Of a stretch of DNA of 11,381 nt, positions 7,122-11,381 are shown piece by piece. A program made the translations under genes and the position numbers. This stretch comes from Nitriliruptoraceae bacterium (GTDB taxonomy: Bacteria; Actinomycetota; Nitriliruptoria; Nitriliruptorales; Nitriliruptoraceae). The DNA is taken from NCBI GenBank assembly GCA_007131525.1, contig SLQK01000226.1, forward strand, positions 1 through 11,381. Direction: 5' to 3'. How positions within the stretch are numbered: position 1 is the stretch's first letter; each line of letters opens with the position of its first letter. A model generated the notes under the pieces. It was not told the origin of the DNA. It was given only the letters and a program-made list of their open reading frames with translations, and did no database searches.

Positions 7122-7445
7122 ATGGACCGCATCCCAACACCCCGTGAGCTCCAGATCGCCGCACGCGCCTGCGTGCTGCTGGCCTACGCGACCGGCCTCG
7201 GCGGTATCGCGGCCGGTACGTGGTTGCTGCGGGGCGGTGACTGGCCGATGGCGATCGTGCTGTGGTTGATCACCTTCGCGGTCGGCGCGGCCCTGATGGG
7301 CATCTCGCTGGTGATCCGGGCCCTGTCGGGCCTCGGGGCCCAGCTGACCCGGCTCGAGTCCGACGTGCGTGTCCTCGCCGGGGAGCGTGCTCGGGGCGGC
7401 CGCGCACCTGGTGCCAGCGAGCGCGATCCCTGGCTCCGGCACTGA
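7122..7445 (+). CDS. Small two-helix membrane protein of unknown function
   Basis: A 107-residue protein, not recognised. The first 12 residues are polar. Two hydrophobic segments follow at about 16-37 (CVLLAYATGLGGIAAGTWLL) and 42-66 (PMAIVLWLITFAVGAALMGI), joined by the tight turn RGGDW. The C-terminal 40 residues start with an amphipathic helix (GLGAQLTRLESDVRVLAGE) and end in an Arg/Gly-rich tail. The positive-inside rule suggests both ends are cytoplasmic. ATG at 7122 was chosen because the protein begins sensibly there; a TTG at 7086 in the same frame is less likely. No SD is visible, so a leaderless mRNA is possible. It stands alone between a divergent coiled-coil gene and a convergent Fe-S protein gene. 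Confidence 0.72.
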   Translation: MDRIPTPRELQIAARACVLLAYATGLGGIAAGTWLLRGGDWPMAIVLWLITFAVGAALMGISLVIRALSGLGAQLTRLESDVRVLAGERARGGRAPGASERDPWLRH

Positions 7446-7446
7446 G

Positions 7447-7475
7447 CCTCGGGCCCTGCGCGCCCGGCCCTCAGG
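7447..7475. terminator. GC-rich hairpin between convergent genes
   Basis: In the 63-nt gap between the small membrane protein stop (7445) and the Fe-S protein stop (7509), GGGCC (7451-7455) pairs with GGCCC (7466-7470). A further CCT/AGG pairing lies outside an asymmetric internal loop. The loop is about 10 bases and there is no T-tract. Position suggests a two-way terminator; strength is uncertain. Confidence 0.3.
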
Positions 7476-7508
7476 GTCCGGTCGTCGTCGCCACCTCGCC
7501 GCCGACCC

Positions 7509-8831
7509 TCAGGGCGCCGGCACCCGCGCCGCACCGCGGTGCACGGCCGCGAGCAGGCCCCGCAGGAACACCGAGCGCAGCGGTTCGATCGCCCGGAGCG
7601 CCGTGCCGAGGGAGGAGCGTTCGAGGTGCTGCAGGAGTCGGGCGACGGCCACGGGACCGGCACCGTCCAGGGTGTCGAGGAGCAGGTCACCGAGCTTGCC
7701 CCGCTCGAGCGCCATCGCGATCATGCGGTCCAGCGTGGTGTCGGGGGTGTAGGGCCGCTGCTCCCGCGGGACCATGTCCAGCGCCCCGAACCGGCAGCGG
7801 TCCACGCACACCCCGCAGCCCAGGCACCGGTCGGCATCGAGCACCGCCCAGTAGGCGCGGCGACCCTGTCCCTGGCTGTCCTGGCGCTCGATCGCGGCCG
7901 CAGGGCAGGCCGGCACGCACCCGTCACGGCAGCCCCGGCACTGGTCGGGGTCGATGCGCGCGACCCAGTTGGAGGACACGATCGCATCGTGGAGGCCGGC
8001 ATCCCGGATCGCCTGCATCATCCCGCAGCAGCAGCCGCAGCAGTTGCACAGGTACCCGACCCGCTCCTTGACGTTGTCGCCCGTCTGCGCGAGGCCGGCC
8101 GCCTTCGCCTCCGCCAGGATCTCCAGACCCTCGTCGTTGCTGATCGGCTCGGCGAGCTCAGCGCGCAGCAACGCCTCGGCGGCACCGTCGAAGGTCAGGC
8201 AGGTCCGCACGGGGGCGTCGCACGCCCGGCCGAGCAGCCCGGCGTGGGTCCGGCAGGGACACACCGAGACCGCGACGGTGCGGGCATCAGCCACGATCGC
8301 CGTGGCCCGCTCCCAGTCGAGCACCTCGGTCGGTGGGCGGGCCGGCAGCGCCTCCTCGCGGACCAGGGACCGGCCGACCTGGACGCTGCCGGCGAACACG
8401 GCGTGGGCGAACCGGTCCTCGTCGTCATCGAAGAGGTACTCGTCGAACAACCGGACGAGCTCCTCGGTCGGTGCGTCGTCACCCACCCGCATGAAGGTGA
8501 ACTCGAAGAACCCGATCACGACCGGTGCCAGCGCCACCCACCGCCGGCCGCGGTGCTCGAGGTCGAACACCAGGCCGCGCTGCGCCATCCTGGTGAGCTG
8601 CGCGTGGAGGTCGTCAGGGTCACGGCCGAGCTCGCGGGCGAGGCGGTCGAGGGCCACGATCGAGGGCAGCCGCGCGGCGAGGGCCGCGTCCTCCTCGCTG
8701 AACAGCAGCCGCAGGATGCGCCGCAGCGCCGGGGTGTCGGGGGCCCCGGTCGGCATGCGGTCCAGCCGCTGCTGCAGCTGCGCGTACACCTCGTCGGCGC
8801 GGGACTCGACCATCGCAGGGAGCTCTGCCAC
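7509..8831 (-). CDS. Cysteine-rich 4Fe-4S dicluster protein with N-terminal helical/winged-helix region
   Basis: A 440-residue cytosolic protein with 18 cysteines. Residues 1-110 are helical and look like a winged-helix segment (IVALDRLARELGRDPDDLHA then RMAQRGLVFDLEHRGRRWVA). Next comes a cysteine region with CPCRTH (C191, C193), C204 and C211, and the dense motif CNCCGCCCG (262-270). Two ferredoxin clusters follow: C298, C301, C305, C309 with unusual CX2CX3CX3CP spacing, and a regular CLGCGVCVDRC (C336, C339, C342, C346). A helical tail of about 90 residues ends it. Similar architectures are known from anaerobic bacteria and archaea, but I know of no assigned reaction; electron transfer is inferred from the clusters. 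GTG at 8831 is supported by AGGAGG 5 nt upstream. It is the last gene of the glyS-side minus-strand group, 166 nt after the membrane-protein gene. Confidence 0.85.
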   Translation of the reverse strand: MAELPAMVESRADEVYAQLQQRLDRMPTGAPDTPALRRILRLLFSEEDAALAARLPSIVALDRLARELGRDPDDLHAQLTRMAQRGLVFDLEHRGRRWVALAPVVIGFFEFTFMRVGDDAPTEELVRLFDEYLFDDDEDRFAHAVFAGSVQVGRSLVREEALPARPPTEVLDWERATAIVADARTVAVSVCPCRTHAGLLGRACDAPVRTCLTFDGAAEALLRAELAEPISNDEGLEILAEAKAAGLAQTGDNVKERVGYLCNCCGCCCGMMQAIRDAGLHDAIVSSNWVARIDPDQCRGCRDGCVPACPAAAIERQDSQGQGRRAYWAVLDADRCLGCGVCVDRCRFGALDMVPREQRPYTPDTTLDRMIAMALERGKLGDLLLDTLDGAGPVAVARLLQHLERSSLGTALRAIEPLRSVFLRGLLAAVHRGAARVPAP

Positions 8832-8865
8832 CGCGTCCTCCTCGGCTGGTGCCTCCTGCCGGGTG

Positions 8866-8871
8866 ACGCTA
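8866..8871 (-). promoter_or_regulatory. Possible -10 element of the Fe-S protein gene
   Basis: TAGCGT reads on the minus strand 34 nt before the GTG start, leaving room for the AGGAGG site in the leader. The -35 position holds only CTGCTG/TGCTGC-type sequence. The 10-bp repeat array ends about 57 nt further upstream, so the array would sit upstream of this promoter. Weak evidence. Confidence 0.25.
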
Positions 8872-8927
8872 CGGGGGACCCACCGGGAGCAGCAGAGGCG
8901 ATGGTCACCTCGGAGCGGTCCTCGCCG

Positions 8928-9017
8928 TCGGCCGTGGTCGGGCGCGCTCGGCCGCGGTCGGTCGCGGTCGGCAGCGGTCGGCAGCGGTCGGCCGCGGTCA
9001 GGCGTGCTCGGCTGCCG
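8928..9017. repeat. 10-bp minisatellite, nine units
   Basis: Nine tandem units of 10 bp with consensus TCGGCCGCGG begin at 8928, 8938 and so on to 9008. Units 3 and 7 are identical to the consensus, units 5 and 6 are identical to each other (TCGGCAGCGG), and the end units have drifted more. The array spans the 3' end of the membrane-protein gene and most of the upstream half of the gap before the Fe-S gene. The stop codon of the membrane protein lies in unit 8, where TCGG has become TCAG. Each consensus unit contains the palindromes CGGCCG and CCGCGG, so the array can form structure. The 10-bp period is close to a helical turn. Confidence 0.85.
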
Positions 9018-9858
9018 CCCCAGCGATGCGGCCGGGAGCGGTCACCAGCCACCAGATCCCGATCACCGTCACACCGACGAGGCCGAGGTCGCCGAGGATC
9101 GCGGGCGGGGTGAGGATCAGGAACTCGGTGACCCGGACCTGCAGGACGTCACCGACGGCGTCCGCGAGGGCCGGGACGGCGAAGACGAGCAGCACGGCTC
9201 CGGCCACGTCCGGCCGCAGCCGTGGGGCCAGCACCAGCAGCACCGCGGCGACCCCGGCAACGGAGACGCTGGCCAGCGCCTCGATGCCGTCGAGACGTTC
9301 CAGCTCGGTGCGTGCGAAGGACCGCATCGCACCGGGTGGGGACCGCTCGAGCGTCTGCAACGCGGTCGGGAGCCAGGCGAGCACCGCGAAGGTCACGTAG
9401 ATCCCGATGGGCCCGCGGGCGGCGACGCGCCAGCCCTCCCGCGGGCGCGACCACGCCGCCAACCCGGCAGCCAGGAGGCCGAGCAGCAGCACGACCGGCT
9501 GCCCGAGGAGGGCGACCGCCTCGGTGAGGGTGGCGGCCTCCCACCCAGCCTCGCCCAGGGCCCGGGACAGCGCCGGGAGGCCGGCGGGCAGCTCCAGGGC
9601 AGCCGCAGCCACCAGGACCCCGGTACCGAGGTGGGCCCGCCCGGCCAGCAACAGGACACCGCCCACGAGCCAAGGCAGGGGCGCCAGCACGAGCCACACC
9701 CACCGGAACCCGGTGACCGTGGGATCGGGGCCGAGGACGTCCAGGGCGAGCTGGAGCTGCTGCTCCACCACGGCCAGGACCAGCAGCTGGGTGGCCGCGG
9801 TGGCGAGCGCGAGGAACGCGGCGGTTCGACGGATCGTGCACCTCCGGGTCGGCGTCAC
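8998..9858 (-). CDS. Polytopic membrane protein of unknown function
   Basis: A protein of about 286 residues with seven or eight likely transmembrane helices, not assignable to a family by eye. Hydrophobic segments, in order, include AAFLALATAATQLLVLAVV, VWLVLAPLPWLVGGVLLLAG, TGVLVAAAALELPAGL, QPVVLLLGLLAAGLAAW, GIYVTFAVLAWLPTAL, VAGVAAVLLVLAP, AGAVLLVFAVPALADAV and LGLVGVTVIGIWWLV. Short Arg-containing loops and no cysteine clusters, catalytic motifs or large soluble domains are seen. The start is uncertain: GTG at 9858 or 9870 are the candidates. A GGAGG lies inside the coding frame (near 9844) but has no usable in-frame start after it. The frame stays open far into glyS, but that extension is an overlap artefact. 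It follows glyS by about 47 nt on the same strand. Its stop lies in the 10-bp repeat. Confidence 0.75.
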   Translation of the reverse strand: MTPTRRCTIRRTAAFLALATAATQLLVLAVVEQQLQLALDVLGPDPTVTGFRWVWLVLAPLPWLVGGVLLLAGRAHLGTGVLVAAAALELPAGLPALSRALGEAGWEAATLTEAVALLGQPVVLLLGLLAAGLAAWSRPREGWRVAARGPIGIYVTFAVLAWLPTALQTLERSPPGAMRSFARTELERLDGIEALASVSVAGVAAVLLVLAPRLRPDVAGAVLLVFAVPALADAVGDVLQVRVTEFLILTPPAILGDLGLVGVTVIGIWWLVTAPGRIAGAAAEHA

Positions 9859-9905
9859 GGGGCGCGGCACCGCCCGTGCGATCGACGGCCCCGGCCGACG
9901 CTGGC

Positions 9906-11318
9906 TCAGCAGACGGGGAGCCGTTCGGCGAGGTAGGACTCGAGGGCGGCGATGGGGACCCGGTCCTGCTGCATGGTGTCGCGATCGCGCACGGTGACCG
10001 CCCGATCGTCGAGGGTGTCGAAGTCGACGGTGACGCAGTAGGGCGTGCCGATCTCGTCCTGCCGGCGGTAGCGCCGACCGATCGACTGGGTCTCGTCGTA
10101 CTCGCTCATCCACCGGACCTTGACCAGGTCGAACACCTCGCGGGCGGTCGGGGTCAGGCTCTCCTTCTTCGACAGCGGCAGCACGGCGACCTTGTAGGGC
10201 GCGAGCCGCTTGTCGAGCTTGAGCACGACCCGTTCCTGCAGCTCGCCCTTGGCATCGGGTGCCGACTCGACGCGGTAGGCGTCGAACAGGAAGGCGAGCG
10301 TGGCCCGGGTCGCCCCGGCGGCCGGCTCGATCACGTAGGGGTGGTAGCGGCGGTCGTTGGGCTGGTCGTAGTAGGTCAGGTCCTGCCCCGAGGCCTCCTG
10401 GTGGGCCTTGAGGTCGAAGTCGGTGCGGTTGGCCAGCCCCTCGAGCTCCGACCAGCCCATCGACTCGTCGGGGAAGTAGTAGTCGATGTCGACGGTGCGC
10501 TTGGCGTAGTGGGACAGCTCCGCCTCGCCGTGCTCGCGGATGCGCAGGTTCTCGGGCCGGATCCCGAGGTCGACGTACCAGCGCAGGCGCTCGTCGATCC
10601 AGTACTGGTGCCACTGTTCGTCGGTACCCGGCTCGACGAAGTACTCCATCTCCATCTGCTCGAACTCCCGGGTCCGGAACACGAAGTTGCCCGGGGTGAT
10701 CTCGTTGCGGAAGGACTTGCCCATCTGGGCGATGCCGAAGGGCGGCTTCCTGCGGGTCGTGCGCTGGATCGTCGCGAAATCGACGAACATGCCCTGCGCG
10801 GTCTCCGGACGCAACCAGACCGTCGAACCGGCGGTCTCCACCGGCCCCATGTTGGTCTTGAACATCAGGTTGAAACTGCGGGGATCACCCAGGGTGTCGG
10901 CCTTGCAGGACGGGCAGATGAGGTCGCCTTCGGCATCCTCCGCGCCGAGCTGCTCCTCGCGCAGATGATCCTCCCTGAAACGCTGGTGGCACTTGGCGCA
11001 CTCGACCAGGGGGTCGGCGAAGTTGGCGAGGTGGCCGGAAGCCTGCCACACCTCGGTGGGCCCGAGGATCGCCTGCTCCATGCCGACGATCTCGTCGCGC
11101 AGCTGCACCATCGACCGCCACCACTGACGCTTGACGTTCTCCTTGAGCTCCACACCGAGCGGCCCGTAGTCCCAGGTCGAGCGCACCCCGCCGTAGATCT
11201 CTGCGGTCGGGAAGATGATGCCCCGGGCCTTGCACAGCTCGACGATCGTCTTCAGCTCGACGGTGACGCTCGGATCGGGCAGGGGTTGCTCGTTGGTGGT
11301 CGGGAGATGCTCGCTCAC
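9906..11318 (-). CDS. glyS: Glycyl-tRNA synthetase, dimeric (alpha2) type
   Basis: A class II synthetase that charges tRNA-Gly with glycine; 470 residues, the usual length for the bacterial homodimeric form. The N-terminal segment has IFPTAEIYGG and WDYGPLGVELK (about 35-59). A zinc-binding insertion has C107, C110, C135 and C138. RPETAQG (170-176) leads to motif 2 at about 203-227 (FRNEITPGNFVFRTREFEQM), and motif 3 lies around GATRATLAFLFDAYRVE (335-351). The anticodon-binding domain occupies about 372-470 (LAPYKVAVLPLSKK). GTG at 11318 is the only reasonable start within the visible 63 nt; it has no clear Shine-Dalgarno site. The gene leads a minus-strand series with the membrane protein and then the Fe-S protein. 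Confidence 0.97.
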   Translation of the reverse strand: MSEHLPTTNEQPLPDPSVTVELKTIVELCKARGIIFPTAEIYGGVRSTWDYGPLGVELKENVKRQWWRSMVQLRDEIVGMEQAILGPTEVWQASGHLANFADPLVECAKCHQRFREDHLREEQLGAEDAEGDLICPSCKADTLGDPRSFNLMFKTNMGPVETAGSTVWLRPETAQGMFVDFATIQRTTRRKPPFGIAQMGKSFRNEITPGNFVFRTREFEQMEMEYFVEPGTDEQWHQYWIDERLRWYVDLGIRPENLRIREHGEAELSHYAKRTVDIDYYFPDESMGWSELEGLANRTDFDLKAHQEASGQDLTYYDQPNDRRYHPYVIEPAAGATRATLAFLFDAYRVESAPDAKGELQERVVLKLDKRLAPYKVAVLPLSKKESLTPTAREVFDLVKVRWMSEYDETQSIGRRYRRQDEIGTPYCVTVDFDTLDDRAVTVRDRDTMQQDRVPIAALESYLAERLPVC

Positions 11319-11343
11319 GGTGGACTCGTTGTTCGACGTCGGA

Positions 11344-11363
11344 CCCCGCCACTGGCGGTGGGG
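11344..11363. promoter_or_regulatory. Hairpin in the glyS upstream region
   Basis: CCGCCACTGGCGG (11346-11358) is a perfect inverted repeat around one base. It extends outward, past a one-base T bulge, through CCCC/GGGG pairing. It lies about 26 nt before the glyS GTG. It may be an operator or an mRNA 5' structure. The characteristic T-box sequence is not present, and only 63 nt of leader is visible, so no riboswitch is claimed. Confidence 0.3.
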
Positions 11364-11381
11364 GGCGGAGATGGTGGGTCA

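Noticed and set aside
8928..9017. CRISPR array
   Set aside because: Units are 10 bp and directly contiguous with no spacers, so this is a simple tandem repeat.
7954..9936. 660-codon open frame on the plus strand
   Set aside because: It is antisense to the Fe-S and membrane-protein genes and crosses the repeat array; its product is Ser/Arg-rich low-complexity sequence.
9859..10614. N-terminal extension of the membrane-protein frame into glyS
   Set aside because: The extension overlaps the C-terminal half of GlyRS in another frame and is Arg/Pro-rich. Membrane helices begin only after about 9830, so the start is placed near 9858.
11319..11381. T-box riboswitch upstream of glyS
   Set aside because: The conserved T-box core was not found in the visible leader, and too little sequence is present to fold a specifier stem.

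Overview
The window is very GC-rich, densely coded DNA with strong GC bias at third codon positions, GTG starts and Shine-Dalgarno sites of the AGGAGG type. The gene content (a group 1 sigma factor next to DNA primase, a DUF3151 protein, and dimeric-type glycyl-tRNA synthetase) points to an actinobacterium. The direct dnaG-rpoD adjacency, recalled as uncommon in well-known actinomycetes such as Mycobacterium and Streptomyces, hints at a deep-branching lineage (for example a Nitriliruptoria-like one). That placement is inference from gene content only.

Layout. Left part, minus strand: a DUF3151 gene (4091 to 3657), dnaG (3580 to 1685) and rpoD (1576 to 365) run in one direction, followed by the start of an unrecognised gene that leaves the window at base 1. 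This resembles the classical macromolecular synthesis cluster linking replication priming and housekeeping transcription. Middle part, plus strand: a cytoplasmic M61-type metallopeptidase with a PDZ domain (4285-6033) is translationally coupled to a SRPBCC lipid/ligand-binding-fold protein (6033-6551). They converge on a small coiled-coil protein gene (7005 to 6613). That gene is divergent from a small two-helix membrane protein gene (7122-7445). Right part, minus strand: glyS (11318 to 9906), an unrecognised polytopic membrane protein (about 9858 to 8998) and a cysteine-rich 4Fe-4S protein with an N-terminal winged-helix-like region (8831 to 7509).

Non-coding structure: a 10-bp minisatellite of nine units (8928-9017) covers the 3' end of the membrane-protein gene and the leader of the Fe-S gene. 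Two abutting palindromes (306-329) lie between rpoD and the left-edge gene. Short hairpins lie between both convergent gene pairs, and an imperfect hairpin lies just upstream of glyS. Several intergenic -10-like TANNNT hexamers are listed at low confidence.

No mobile element, tRNA, rRNA, CRISPR array or phage gene was seen. Most of the window is core housekeeping sequence. The parts most worth following are the 18-cysteine Fe-S protein with its membrane neighbour, the 10-bp repeat array and the unrecognised small genes. Nothing here amounts to a clear new system.
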